Assembly: GCF_040372805.1 (NCBI RefSeq)
Contig: NZ_BAABWJ010000010.1
Location: forward strand, 1-64,000
Direction of reading: 5' to 3'
DNA: 64,000 bases
Source: Pseudoteredinibacter isoporae_A
GTDB lineage: Bacteria; Pseudomonadota; Gammaproteobacteria; Pseudomonadales; Cellvibrionaceae
Positions within the stretch are counted from its first letter, which is position 1, and each line of letters opens with the position of its first letter. Below are positions 52,959-62,259 of the stretch, piece after piece. The notes under the pieces were generated by a model. That model was not told the origin of the DNA. It was given only the letters and a program-made list of their open reading frames with translations, and ran no database searches. The translations under genes were made by a program, and so were the position numbers.

Positions 52959-53261
52959 ATGAAGAAATTAGCCCTATGTTTATTAGGTGCCGCCATGTCT
53001 ATAGCCCCGCTGGCAAACGCTGCTGATGCAGCGGCGGGTAAAGCGAAAGCTGCGATATGCGCAGCCTGCCACGGAGCCAACGGTATCAGTGCGATTCCGC
53101 TGTATCCGAATTTGGCTGGCCAGAAGGAGCAATACCTTCTGAAACAGATGAAGGATTTTAAATCAGGTAAGCGCTCTGATCCTGTCATGAAGGCGCAGGC
53201 GGGCTTATTGTCCGATGCCGATATGGCAAATCTGGCGGCTTATTACGCCAATCTGAAGTAA
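52959..53261 (+). CDS. Small class I cytochrome c
   Basis: 100 residues: a signal peptide (LALCLLGAAMSIAPLANA), one haem-binding CAACH at 34-38 and a probable axial Met77 in SDPVMKAQA. This is the cytochrome c4/c5-like monohaem periplasmic carrier type, moving electrons to terminal oxidases or other acceptors. It has its own terminator. It precedes the formaldehyde-detoxification genes, but they have a separate promoter region and a direct link is not shown. Confidence 0.93.
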   Translation: MKKLALCLLGAAMSIAPLANAADAAAGKAKAAICAACHGANGISAIPLYPNLAGQKEQYLLKQMKDFKSGKRSDPVMKAQAGLLSDADMANLAAYYANLK

Positions 53262-53267
53262 TGTTTG

Positions 53268-53292
53268 AAGGCGGGGTTACCCGCCTTTTTTG
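53268..53292 (+). terminator. Rho-independent terminator after cytochrome c gene
   Basis: The stem AAGGCGGG / CCCGCCTT with loop GTTA and a following T-run lies seven bases after the stop codon. Confidence 0.9.
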
Positions 53293-53431
53293 TTGTGACA
53301 TTTCCCACTGTATAAACCTCTTTCTCTCCTCCCATTGCTTTTGCTTCCTCCGATGCTGCTATTTCCCGTCGACTCATCTATAGTCAGCGTTTGCAGTTAG
53401 TCATATTTAACAAAAGGTGTAAGAAACAGCG

Positions 53432-54538
53432 ATGAAAACACGAGCAGCGGTTGCCTTTGCGGCGGGTCAAGATTTGCAGGTTGTCGATGTCGATTTACAG
53501 GGGCCCAAGGCAGGCGAGGTCCTGGTGGAAATTAAGGCAACCGGTGTTTGCCATACAGATGCTTTTACCTTATCAGGTGACGACCCTGAAGGTGCGTTTC
53601 CTGCCATCTTAGGTCATGAAGGTGCCGGCGTGGTTGTTGATGTGGGCCCTGGCGTGAGCAGTGTGAAGCCGGGTGATCATGTGATTCCTCTATACACACC
53701 GGAATGTCGCCAGTGTAAGTTTTGTTTGCACCCCAAAACCAATCTTTGCCAATCCATTCGAGAAACCCAAGGGCAAGGTTTGATGCCAGACGGCAGCAGT
53801 CGCTTTTCTTTAGATGGTCAACCCATTTTGCATTATATGGGGTGTTCTACATTTTCCAATTACACCGTATTGCCGGAAATTGCAGTGGCAAAAGTGCGTG
53901 AAGACGCTCCTTTTGAAAAGATTTGCTACATCGGCTGTGGCGTGACAACCGGTGTGGGCGCGGTTGCTTTTGATGCGAAAGTTGAGCCGGGCTCAAACGT
54001 AGTTGTGTTTGGTTTGGGCGGAATTGGCTTGAATGTGATTCAAGGAGCAAAATTAGTCGGTGCCAATAAAATTATTGGTATTGACATGAATCCTGAAAAA
54101 GCCAAGCTGGCCGCTCAGTTTGGTATGACCGATTTTATTAATCCGGCGAATGTTGAAAATGTGGTGGATCACATTGTTCAGTTAACCGACGGTGGTGCGG
54201 ATTACAGTTTTGAATGTATTGGTAATGTAAATACCATGCGGCAGGCGCTGGAGTGTTGTCACAAAGGTTGGGGTGAATCTTTTATTATCGGTGTGGCCGG
54301 CGCAGGCCAGGAAATCGCTACCCGACCGTTTCAATTGGTGACGGGGCGTTCTTGGAAAGGTACCGCGTTTGGAGGTGCCCGAGGGCGAACCGATGTGCCT
54401 AAAATTGTTGACTGGTATATGGACGGAAAAATCAATATCGATGATTTGATTACCCATACCATGCCCTTGGATGACATCAATAAGGCTTTTGATTTGATGC
54501 ACAACGGTGAAAGTATTCGTTCGGTCATACTGTACTAG
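53432..54538 (+). CDS. frmA: S-(hydroxymethyl)glutathione dehydrogenase (class III ADH)
   Basis: 368 residues, the usual length. The catalytic zinc ligands Cys40 and His62 (GVCHTD, GHEGAG), the structural zinc cysteines 92, 95, 98 and 106 (ECRQCKFC, NLC) and the NAD-binding GLGGIGLNVIQGAK are all present. It oxidises the glutathione adduct of formaldehyde to S-formylglutathione. frmB starts 13 bases later, forming the two-step detoxification operon. No FrmR-type repressor is seen in the window. Confidence 0.96.
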   Translation: MKTRAAVAFAAGQDLQVVDVDLQGPKAGEVLVEIKATGVCHTDAFTLSGDDPEGAFPAILGHEGAGVVVDVGPGVSSVKPGDHVIPLYTPECRQCKFCLHPKTNLCQSIRETQGQGLMPDGSSRFSLDGQPILHYMGCSTFSNYTVLPEIAVAKVREDAPFEKICYIGCGVTTGVGAVAFDAKVEPGSNVVVFGLGGIGLNVIQGAKLVGANKIIGIDMNPEKAKLAAQFGMTDFINPANVENVVDHIVQLTDGGADYSFECIGNVNTMRQALECCHKGWGESFIIGVAGAGQEIATRPFQLVTGRSWKGTAFGGARGRTDVPKIVDWYMDGKINIDDLITHTMPLDDINKAFDLMHNGESIRSVILY

Positions 54539-54550
54539 GAAGGCGTAGCT

Positions 54551-55387
54551 ATGGAACTCCTTAATCAGCAAATGAGTTTTGCCGGGGTGCAGCGTCAGTA
54601 TAAACACCAGTCCAGCTGTTTGGATTGTGACATGGTATTTTCTGTTTATCTCCCGCCACAAGCTCAAGAAGAAGTTGTGCCAGTGGTGTTCTGGTTATCA
54701 GGACTCACCTGTACCGATGAAAATTTTGTAACCAAGGCTGGTGCTCAACGTATTGCAGCGGAATTGGGCTTGGCCATTGTGTGCCCGGATACCAGTCCTC
54801 GCGGAGAGCAGGTGCCGGATGATCCAAGTGGCGCTTACGATTTTGGTTTGGGCGCGGGGTTTTACTTGAACGCCACTCAATCACCATTCGATAAGCATTA
54901 CAAAATGTACGATTACATTGTCCACGAATTGCCAAGGCTGTTGGTTGAGCTCCCACTGGATTTAAGTCGAGCATCCATTATGGGGCATTCAATGGGTGGC
55001 CATGGCGCGTTGACGATAGCCATCAAAAATCCGAGCCAATATCGCAGTGTTTCGGCCTTCGCGCCCATTTGTGCGCCCAGCCAGTGTCCGTGGGGGCATA
55101 AGGCCTTGGCGGGTTATCTGGGGGTGGATCAGAAAGCCTGGGAAGAATACGATGCAACCGCACTGCTGTTGGAGCGAGGCTGTGATTTACCGATTAAAAT
55201 AGATCAGGGAGAAGCGGATGCTTTCTTGATTGAGCAGCTGAAGCCAGAGCTGTTTTTAGCGGCAGCTAAGGTGGAATCGGTCAATGTCGAATATGCTCTG
55301 CATGCCGGCTATGATCACAGCTACTTCTTTATCGCCAGCTTTATTGAGGCGCATCTGCGCTTTCATTCGGAATATCTGAGTCGCTGA
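54551..55387 (+). CDS. frmB: S-formylglutathione hydrolase
   Basis: 278 residues of the esterase D family, an alpha/beta hydrolase. The nucleophile is Ser147 in GHSMGGHGAL; the late Asp and His are likely in DQGEADAFL and HAGYDHSYFF. It releases formate and glutathione from S-formylglutathione made by the upstream dehydrogenase. The tight spacing to frmA shows a shared transcript. Confidence 0.96.
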   Translation: MELLNQQMSFAGVQRQYKHQSSCLDCDMVFSVYLPPQAQEEVVPVVFWLSGLTCTDENFVTKAGAQRIAAELGLAIVCPDTSPRGEQVPDDPSGAYDFGLGAGFYLNATQSPFDKHYKMYDYIVHELPRLLVELPLDLSRASIMGHSMGGHGALTIAIKNPSQYRSVSAFAPICAPSQCPWGHKALAGYLGVDQKAWEEYDATALLLERGCDLPIKIDQGEADAFLIEQLKPELFLAAAKVESVNVEYALHAGYDHSYFFIASFIEAHLRFHSEYLSR

Positions 55388-55407
55388 ATACTTTCGTTAA
55401 ATTTCTT

Positions 55408-55432
55408 GCCCAAGGGCGATATCGCCGTGGGC
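55408..55432. terminator. Possible hairpin between frmB and putP
   Basis: GCCCA / TGGGC encloses the palindrome GGCGATATCGCC with small bulges, about 20 bases after the frmB stop codon. A weak T-rich stretch follows. It could end frmB; it is too far to say for putP. Confidence 0.4.
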
Positions 55433-55545
55433 TTTGAATCCGTTTTGTATTTGGCCTTGCCTAACGATGTGTTCACGGTTCCAGTTCCGGGCCGCTGAGG
55501 TTTGACCTGGCGGCCTGTGAATTAATACTCCGCCCAACTTCCTGT

Positions 55546-56979
55546 TTAAGGATCGCTTGGGCTGAGTTTACTGACCAGTAAAACTGCCAGGGCCGAGAGG
55601 AAGAAACCTGGAATCAATTCATACAATCCCCAGAGTTCAGCTTTGAATTGCGCCCAAACAATAACGGTTACGCCACCGACAATTACTCCGGCCAGCGCGC
55701 CGTTCTTATTCATACCTTTCCAGTACAAGCTCAATAAAATAGCAGGGCCAAGTGAAGCCCCGAGGCCGGCCCAGGCATAGGACACGACATCCAACACTTT
55801 ACTGTTTTTATCCATTGCCAGTAAAACTGCCAGGATAGATAAGCCCGCGACCGCATATTGACCGATGCGTAGGCGTTGTTCCGAACTCAGGGTTTCCTTT
55901 CGTATTACGGGATAAAGATCTTCGGCAAGAGCTGAGGAACTGACCAGCAATTGTGAATCCACAGTGCTCATAATGGCCGCCAGAATGGCCGCTAATAATA
56001 TACCCGCCACAATTGGGTGGAAGAGGGCACTGACCAAGGCCATAAATATTTTTTCGCTGTCGGCAATGGGTTGATCAAATTGCACATTGCCCGCGAGACC
56101 GATCAGTATGGCGCCGACAAAAATAAAAAAGGTCCAGACCAATGCAATCCAAGTGGCGTTTTTAACTTGATCAGCTGATGCGATGGCTTTGAAACGAGCG
56201 AGGATATGCGGTTGTCCGAAATAGCCCAATCCCCAGCCCATAAGGCTGATAATGGCGATGGCGCTGAGGGCGTCTCCGTTCTTGTCGGTCCAGGGGTTCA
56301 GCATGTGAGGATTAATATGCTCAATGTGGGCGAAGAAGGGATCGATGCCTCCAACCTGATTCATCACGGCGATGGGCACCATCAACAGTGCTGCGGACAT
56401 CAGCAACCCCTGAAACACATCCGTCCAGGATACCGCCAGAAAGCCTCCGAACAAGGTATAGAAAATCACGATAGCGGTACCGACAATGACCGCCCAATAG
56501 TAATCCAGGCCAAAAACGGCCTCGAACAATTTGCCGCCGCCAATCAGTCCTGCGGCAACGTAAAAGAGAAAGAACAGCAGAATAAACACTGAAGCAATGG
56601 CCTGCAGTATGCGTTCCTGAGGGGCAAACTTTTTCTGCAAATACTTGGGTAAGGTGACGACATCCAGTTCCTGGCTTGCCTGGCGTAAGGGTTTGGCACA
56701 GAGCATCCAGTTGGCGGCAACACCGATCAGGAGGCCGAGTGCAATCCATAGATTGTCCAATCCGGACAGATAAGCGGCACCGGGCAGTCCCAGCAGTACC
56801 CAACCGCTCATATCCGACGCACCAGCACTGATGGCGGCGACAAACGGGGACAGGTTTCGACCTCCCAGGAAGTAGTCGCTGGCATTGCGGGTTTGTAACC
56901 AGGCGTAAATGCCAATGCCCAAGATAACGGCAAGGTAGAGAACAAAAGTGGTGATAACAGCAGAATTGAGTTCGAGCAT
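55546..56979 (-). CDS. putP: Sodium/proline symporter PutP
   Basis: 477 residues with about thirteen membrane helices. The sodium:solute symporter family signature is clear: YFLGGRNLSPFVAAISAGAS, SGWVLLGLPGAAYLSGL and GWGLGYFGQPHILARF, all typical of PutP. It imports proline with sodium for catabolism or osmoprotection. It is convergent with frmB. No putA is present in the window. Confidence 0.94.
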   Translation of the reverse strand: MLELNSAVITTFVLYLAVILGIGIYAWLQTRNASDYFLGGRNLSPFVAAISAGASDMSGWVLLGLPGAAYLSGLDNLWIALGLLIGVAANWMLCAKPLRQASQELDVVTLPKYLQKKFAPQERILQAIASVFILLFFLFYVAAGLIGGGKLFEAVFGLDYYWAVIVGTAIVIFYTLFGGFLAVSWTDVFQGLLMSAALLMVPIAVMNQVGGIDPFFAHIEHINPHMLNPWTDKNGDALSAIAIISLMGWGLGYFGQPHILARFKAIASADQVKNATWIALVWTFFIFVGAILIGLAGNVQFDQPIADSEKIFMALVSALFHPIVAGILLAAILAAIMSTVDSQLLVSSSALAEDLYPVIRKETLSSEQRLRIGQYAVAGLSILAVLLAMDKNSKVLDVVSYAWAGLGASLGPAILLSLYWKGMNKNGALAGVIVGGVTVIVWAQFKAELWGLYELIPGFFLSALAVLLVSKLSPSDP

Positions 56980-57230
56980 ATGAGGATGGCTTTTTGCTTT
57001 AATTGTGAGCTCTTTTTACTTGTCGAGTCCCTAAAAGTCCAGTTTGATCTGGGAGTTCCCGAGATTTTTCGGGCGGTGAGGTCAAAATAAGCGGTTTATA
57101 AGCTTGGCCAAGCCGATAACGGTGAAATATAGGGTTGCCTTCAGGAATTCAGCAACACATTGGGAGGGTCTTGGTTATAATGGCGGCGATTTTGAATGTC
57201 GGGTTTGGTTTTTACTGAAAAGGTTAGAAT

Positions 57231-57581
57231 ATGAGTGATTCTCAAAAGCGCAATCGCCGTTTGCGCAAAAAGTTGTACCTGGATGAGTTTGCAATTCAAG
57301 GCTTTGAATTTGCCTGCGATATCAAGGAAGCGTCTCAAGAAGAGTACGACAATTTCTTTGATGCACTGGTTGAAGTGGTCGGTTCTCGCGATCTGTACGT
57401 GAATCTGGGCGACTGTGATGGTCGTTTCTACGGCATCGTGACGTCCGGTGAGCGCTATGGTTCGGCAACTGAGGAAGATATTGCCGCCGTGAAAGCCAGT
57501 CTGGACGCTCAGGCGATTGCGGAAAATGTGGAAGTGGGTAGCCTGATCGATGCGTTCTATGGCAAGCGTCAGCTGGCCTAG
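57231..57581 (+). CDS. yggL: YggL-family (DUF469) protein
   Basis: 116 residues, near the usual 108. The SQKRNRRLRKKLYLDEF start and YGSATEEDIAAV near the middle are typical of YggL, a small conserved gammaproteobacterial protein reported to associate with the ribosome. The basic N-terminus suits RNA contact. It stands alone, convergent with the acyl-CoA synthetase gene across a perfect hairpin. Confidence 0.93.
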   Translation: MSDSQKRNRRLRKKLYLDEFAIQGFEFACDIKEASQEEYDNFFDALVEVVGSRDLYVNLGDCDGRFYGIVTSGERYGSATEEDIAAVKASLDAQAIAENVEVGSLIDAFYGKRQLA

Positions 57582-57588
57582 ACAGCGA

Positions 57589-57616
57589 TGGGGTCAGAGT
57601 GAAAGCTCTGACCCCA
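57589..57616. terminator. Perfect hairpin between yggL and atuH (REP-like)
   Basis: A perfect 11-base stem TGGGGTCAGAG / CTCTGACCCCA with a six-base loop lies between two convergent stop codons. It may end both genes. Similar GGGGTCAGAG hairpins occur as repeated elements in other bacterial genomes, so it could be a REP-like copy. Confidence 0.7.
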
Positions 57617-57621
57617 ATTCA

Positions 57622-59205
57622 TTATTGAAATAGATTCTGATACTGCTGACGCAGTTCAACTTTCCGTACTTTGCCGGTACCGGTCAGAGGCAATGCCTCA
57701 GCGATGACGACCTTCTTTGGCACTTCAAAATTTCCCAACTCCAGCTTGCAGTGTTCGATAATGGCTTCTTCATCCAGCTCTTTGTCGCTACTGGGCACCA
57801 CACAGGCGCAAACCGCTTCACCCCAGTGGGGGTGAGGAACACCAAATGCAGCGGCCTGCAAAATACCACCATAAGACAGCAGCGACTGCTCAACTTTCAT
57901 AGAAGAGACATTTTCACCGCCCGATTTAATCGTGTCTTTCTTGCGGTCAACAAATAACAACTGGCCTTCTTTATCAATCAGGCCCAGGTCACCACTGTGA
58001 TGCCAACCGAACTGGCTGGCCTCAGCCGAGGCTTCCGGGTTTTTGTAATAGCCACTCATCGCTTGCGCACCACGCCAGACGATTTCGCCAATCTCCCCTT
58101 GTGGTAATTCATTGCCCTGGTCGTCAATGACGGCTTGCTCCACGGTGCTCACGGGCTTGCCCCAGTAGTTGCCTTCGCCAAATTCCGTTGGGCTTTTATC
58201 CATGAACAGGCAGGCGGCCGGTGCGAACTCTGTTTGACCACTTCCCAAGTGCATCTTGCAACCGAAGACCTCGCGCACGCGATTGAGGCTGTTGGCATCC
58301 ATTGGAGCCATTGCATAGATACCCAGTTCAAAGGAAGACAGGTCGCGTTGTTCTACACCTGGAGAAGCCGTCAAGGCATTCCACATCATTGGCAAGAGTG
58401 TCGCATTATCGACCTTGTCTCGCTCTATCGCGTCGAGCACCGCCTCCACATCGAAGGATTTGTGAATGATAATACTGCCGGTGCGGAGCAGGGTCGGGAA
58501 CGACATCGACAAAGCGGCGCAATGGAACAGCGGCAATATCAGCAACATGCAACCCTCCTTCTTGGTGTCGAGCTCCAGTGCGCCAGTCAGTGCAGCGATG
58601 ACGAGGGATAAATGAGATGTCTCGACGGCTTTGGGACGTGAGGTGGTGCCCGACGTATAAATCATATGGGCGGTATCGCGATCGCGGATGATGCGATCCA
58701 AAATCTCATCTTCACTTTGGCCTTCGATGAGAGCATCCATGCTGATGTCGGAATCGCCTTTCTCTGAGCCTATTTGAATGTTCAAGCGAATGTCGTCATT
58801 GCCTGTCATGCAAGGGCGAATGACGCCCGCCAATATGTCTTCATACACAACGGCAACCGATTCGCTGTGTTCCAGGTTGTAACGAATATCCTCCGGGTTC
58901 TGCATAAAGTTGAGGGGGACAACGACAACGCCCAATTTATAGCACGCAAAATAAGTAACAAACATGTCGCTGCAGTTGCTTGAAGCCAAAGCCAGTTTTT
59001 CGCCTTGCTGAATGCCTTTGGCAATCAGGCCGTGGGCCATTTGATTGACACGCTTGTTGAGCTGGGCGAATGTGTATTCTCGCCTTTGTCCTCCAGGGAA
59101 ATCGACAAGAGCCAGCTTGTCGCCGTCCTCTCGGCTGCGGCGACGTAGCATATCTCCCATGGCTACACGTTCAATGATATTTTGATTCAGGCTGTTGTCG
59201 GTCAT
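57622..59205 (-). CDS. atuH: Acyl-CoA synthetase, AtuH-like
   Basis: 527 residues of the ANL adenylate-forming family: P-loop MIYTSGTTSRPKA near 190-202, the YGTE-equivalent LGSGQTEFAPA, HHSGDLG, DRKKDTIKSGGENVS and a C-terminal catalytic lysine in GTGKVRKVEL. It activates a fatty or terpenoid acid to its CoA ester. It follows an SDR gene by 168 bases; in the Pseudomonas atu cluster the order is atuD-E-F-G-H, which is matched here. The symbol rests on gene order and family. Confidence 0.8.
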   Translation of the reverse strand: MTDNSLNQNIIERVAMGDMLRRRSREDGDKLALVDFPGGQRREYTFAQLNKRVNQMAHGLIAKGIQQGEKLALASSNCSDMFVTYFACYKLGVVVVPLNFMQNPEDIRYNLEHSESVAVVYEDILAGVIRPCMTGNDDIRLNIQIGSEKGDSDISMDALIEGQSEDEILDRIIRDRDTAHMIYTSGTTSRPKAVETSHLSLVIAALTGALELDTKKEGCMLLILPLFHCAALSMSFPTLLRTGSIIIHKSFDVEAVLDAIERDKVDNATLLPMMWNALTASPGVEQRDLSSFELGIYAMAPMDANSLNRVREVFGCKMHLGSGQTEFAPAACLFMDKSPTEFGEGNYWGKPVSTVEQAVIDDQGNELPQGEIGEIVWRGAQAMSGYYKNPEASAEASQFGWHHSGDLGLIDKEGQLLFVDRKKDTIKSGGENVSSMKVEQSLLSYGGILQAAAFGVPHPHWGEAVCACVVPSSDKELDEEAIIEHCKLELGNFEVPKKVVIAEALPLTGTGKVRKVELRQQYQNLFQ

Positions 59206-59373
59206 CGCAATTAGCTCCGGTTATTATTAACTATTTACGGCTTCTTGGGGGCCTCTGACCATCTCTGGGCAAAGGTATCTCTCGGCATATCGTCAAAACT
59301 CACAAACCCGGGTGCCGTAGGGCAGTCCGGGTTTTTCACTCTTTGTTAGGGTGTTTATTGTTGGTTCATCTCA

Positions 59374-60198
59374 TCAATCAACAAATAAATCCATAAATAA
59401 ATCAGTACACTCTGGGTCATTCAAATATTTGTCGAAGTCGGTGTATCCTCGTTCGCGCAGTATGTCTTCGTCGATCAAGGCTTCACCGCTCAGTGTTTTG
59501 CTGTCACTGGTGAGAATTTCATACGCCGCGTCTGCCATAATTTCCGGGGTTCGTGACTTGGACAACAGGGAGTTATCGATTGCGAATTCCACTGCGGCAG
59601 TCGCGATGGTTGTTTTCGGCCACAGACAGTTGGCCGCAACACCATCGTTACGTAACTCTTCTGCTAAACCGAGGGTCAACAAAGACATTGAATATTTGGT
59701 GACGGTATAGGGAATGTGGCCACCCAACCAATGTTTGTTTAAATTCAGTGGTGGCGAAAGCGTAATAATATGGCCATTGTCTGAGTTTTTCAGATGAGGA
59801 ATGGCCGCTTTGGAGCATAGGAGAGTACCGCGGGTATTGATGCTGTGCATCAAATCAAAACGTTTGGACTCCGTGGCCTGAACATTACTTAGATTGATCG
59901 CACTGGCATTGTTGATCAGAGCATCAATGCCGCCAAATTCAGCGACAGCTTTGTCCATTGCTTCGTTGATCAGGGCTTCATCGCGCACATCCACCTTTAG
60001 GGCCAAAGCCTGCCCTCCCGCAGCACGCACTTCTTCCGCCACGGTATGAATGGTGCCCGGTAGTTTCGGGTGAGGTTCATCGCTTTTGGCGGCGATAACA
60101 ATATTGGCGCCATCCTTTGCCGCTCGCAGTGCTATCTCTCGACCAATACCTCGGCTTGCACCGGTAATGAAGAGCGTTTTACCTGATAAATTTGACAT
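59374..60198 (-). CDS. atuG: Short-chain dehydrogenase, AtuG-like
   Basis: 274 residues, a classical SDR: cofactor motif TGASRGIGREI at about 12-22, NNASAINL, the catalytic serine in ITLSPPLN and YTVTK with the catalytic Tyr/Lys. AtuG of Pseudomonas is an SDR of similar length in the acyclic-terpene cluster, thought to act on a hydroxyacyl or alcohol intermediate. It begins 18 bases after the biotin-carboxylase subunit gene, so it is in the same operon. HSDL2-type SDRs look similar. Confidence 0.83.
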   Translation of the reverse strand: MSNLSGKTLFITGASRGIGREIALRAAKDGANIVIAAKSDEPHPKLPGTIHTVAEEVRAAGGQALALKVDVRDEALINEAMDKAVAEFGGIDALINNASAINLSNVQATESKRFDLMHSINTRGTLLCSKAAIPHLKNSDNGHIITLSPPLNLNKHWLGGHIPYTVTKYSMSLLTLGLAEELRNDGVAANCLWPKTTIATAAVEFAIDNSLLSKSRTPEIMADAAYEILTSDSKTLSGEALIDEDILRERGYTDFDKYLNDPECTDLFMDLFVD

Positions 60199-60216
60199 AG
60201 TTTCCTCGCAAGCTTG

Positions 60217-62223
60217 TTATTCGTCGTTGGTCTGTACTTCGGCCAGCAGCTGTTTGGATTTCACTTGATCACCGGCCTGAACGTTAATGTTGCTGATAAC
60301 GCCGTCAACATCTGCTTTCAAGGGGTGTTCCATTTTCATGGCTTCCATGATCAGGATGACGTCACCTTTTTTCACCTCGTCACCGGCAGAGGCTTTAACT
60401 TCCACAATGGCGCCATCCATAACGGCTTTAATCTGGCCAGAGCCCGCTTGATCGGCTCCCAAGGCCGGTAGGCGAGACACATCCTCAAAATGCAGATCGC
60501 CTCGCTCTGTACTCAGGTACAAATTCTCATTACTGATGGTGTACCAGCAACTTTGCTGGACCCCATCGCGTTGGTAAAGCGCACGGTTATGTTCGAGCTT
60601 CAGCAGCTGAAGGTTGTTGACGGTGGTCGCGCCCTGACCGGGGGGTTGAAGAATAATGTCGCCGCCCAACTGTTGAACGTGAACATTGCAGCGCAGTGTC
60701 ACCTCGGTCACTTCCTCAGCATGGCGAAGTTTAAAATTGCCGCTGTGGTGTTTGAAGCTGCTCCAATGAGCTCCTTGGCGGTGTTGCTGGCTGTTGTGTT
60801 CAGCTAGAATCAAGCAGGCCAATGCCCAATCGTCGGCGTTGGCTGTCAGGGCTTGCATGCTTGGGTCGTCGGCAAAATGGTCTGCCAGGAAGGCCGTGGT
60901 AGCGCCGCCCTGCTGAAATACATTGTGATCAATGACTTGGGCGAGAAAATGACGATTATTTTCAACGCCAAGCAGTACAGAATCCTCCAGCATACGTTTT
61001 AAACGGCGAGTGGCATCGGCGCGATTTTCCCCCCAGGCGATCATCTTTGCGAGCATGGGGTCATAGTGCGGTGAAACCACTTGGCCATCGGCCAACATAT
61101 GGTCACAGCGCAGACCATCTCCTTCTGCCTGACGCCACAGAAGAACATCACCGGTTTGGGGCAAGAAATTTTGACGCGGATCTTCCGCGTAAAGACGCAC
61201 TTCCATGGCGTGACCGCGAAGTTGAATGTCATCTTGTGCTTTTGGCAGTGCTTCGCCGGCAGCTACTTTGATTTGCCAGGCGACTAAATCGGTTCCGGTA
61301 ATTAATTCGGTAACTGGGTGCTCGACCTGCAAGCGAGTGTTCATTTCCAAGAAATAGAAATTACGTTCGTGGTCTACCAAAAATTCTACTGTCCCTGCGC
61401 CGACATAGTCACAGGCTTGCGCCGTACGTACGGCCGCTTCGCCCATGGCTTTACGCAGCTCAGGTGTGACAAAAGGGGAGGGGGCTTCTTCAACGACTTT
61501 TTGATGTCGACGTTGAATTGAACAGTCGCGTTCACCCAAGTAAACACAGTTGCCATGCTGATCGGCAAATACTTGGATTTCAATATGGCGAGGTTCGACA
61601 ATGGCTTTTTCCAAAATGATTTCACCGTTGCCAAACGCGTTTTCAGCTTCCGAGCGCGCCGAGCTGATTAGCTCGCGCATTTCCGCTTCGCTGTGTGCGA
61701 TGCGCATACCACGGCCACCACCGCCAGCTGTGGCTTTGATCATGACCGGGTAACCGATTTCATTGGCTTCGCGCACCATGACTTCATCACTTTGGTCGCT
61801 GCCGCTGTAGCCCGGGATGCAAGGAACGCCGGCATCCAGCATAGCCAGTTTGGCCTGCCGTTTATTGCCCATCATGTCGATGGCTTTTACTGGTGGACCA
61901 ATAAAGGTGACACCGGCTTCGCTGCAAGCGTTGGCAAAGTCGGCGTTTTCCGACATGAAACCATAGCCAGGGTGGACAGCATCGGCGCCACTGCGCTTTA
62001 CGGCATCGAGAATAGCGGGCATGTTCAAATAGGATTGGCCGACTTCAGCGGGGCCAATACAAACAGCCTTATCGGCCATATGCACATGCAGGGCATTGGC
62101 GTCGGCTTCAGAATAAACGGCAACAGTACGGTAACCCAATGACTGGGCGGTACGGATTACCCGACAGGCAATTTCGCCTCGGTTGGCTACCAGAATGGTA
62201 TTAATTGCGTTGTGTTCAGACAT
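60217..62223 (-). CDS. atuF: Geranyl-CoA carboxylase biotin-containing subunit, AtuF-like
   Basis: About 668 residues (ATG at 62223; a GTG at 62232 is an alternative). A biotin carboxylase domain (ILVANRGEIACRVIRTA, then KATAGGGGRGMR and FLEMNTRLQVEHPVTE) is followed by a linker and a C-terminal biotinyl domain with the biotinylated lysine in EAMKMEHPL. AtuF is the alpha subunit of geranyl-CoA carboxylase; leucine-pathway LiuD is similar. The atu identity is favoured by neighbours: dehydrogenase, hydratase, SDR and ligase in atuD-E-(F)-G-H order, with no carboxyltransferase between dehydrogenase and hydratase. Confidence 0.82.
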   Translation of the reverse strand: MSEHNAINTILVANRGEIACRVIRTAQSLGYRTVAVYSEADANALHVHMADKAVCIGPAEVGQSYLNMPAILDAVKRSGADAVHPGYGFMSENADFANACSEAGVTFIGPPVKAIDMMGNKRQAKLAMLDAGVPCIPGYSGSDQSDEVMVREANEIGYPVMIKATAGGGGRGMRIAHSEAEMRELISSARSEAENAFGNGEIILEKAIVEPRHIEIQVFADQHGNCVYLGERDCSIQRRHQKVVEEAPSPFVTPELRKAMGEAAVRTAQACDYVGAGTVEFLVDHERNFYFLEMNTRLQVEHPVTELITGTDLVAWQIKVAAGEALPKAQDDIQLRGHAMEVRLYAEDPRQNFLPQTGDVLLWRQAEGDGLRCDHMLADGQVVSPHYDPMLAKMIAWGENRADATRRLKRMLEDSVLLGVENNRHFLAQVIDHNVFQQGGATTAFLADHFADDPSMQALTANADDWALACLILAEHNSQQHRQGAHWSSFKHHSGNFKLRHAEEVTEVTLRCNVHVQQLGGDIILQPPGQGATTVNNLQLLKLEHNRALYQRDGVQQSCWYTISNENLYLSTERGDLHFEDVSRLPALGADQAGSGQIKAVMDGAIVEVKASAGDEVKKGDVILIMEAMKMEHPLKADVDGVISNINVQAGDQVKSKQLLAEVQTNDE

Positions 62224-62259
62224 AATCTTCACTCTACGAAGTTACTTTTTACTCGTCAC

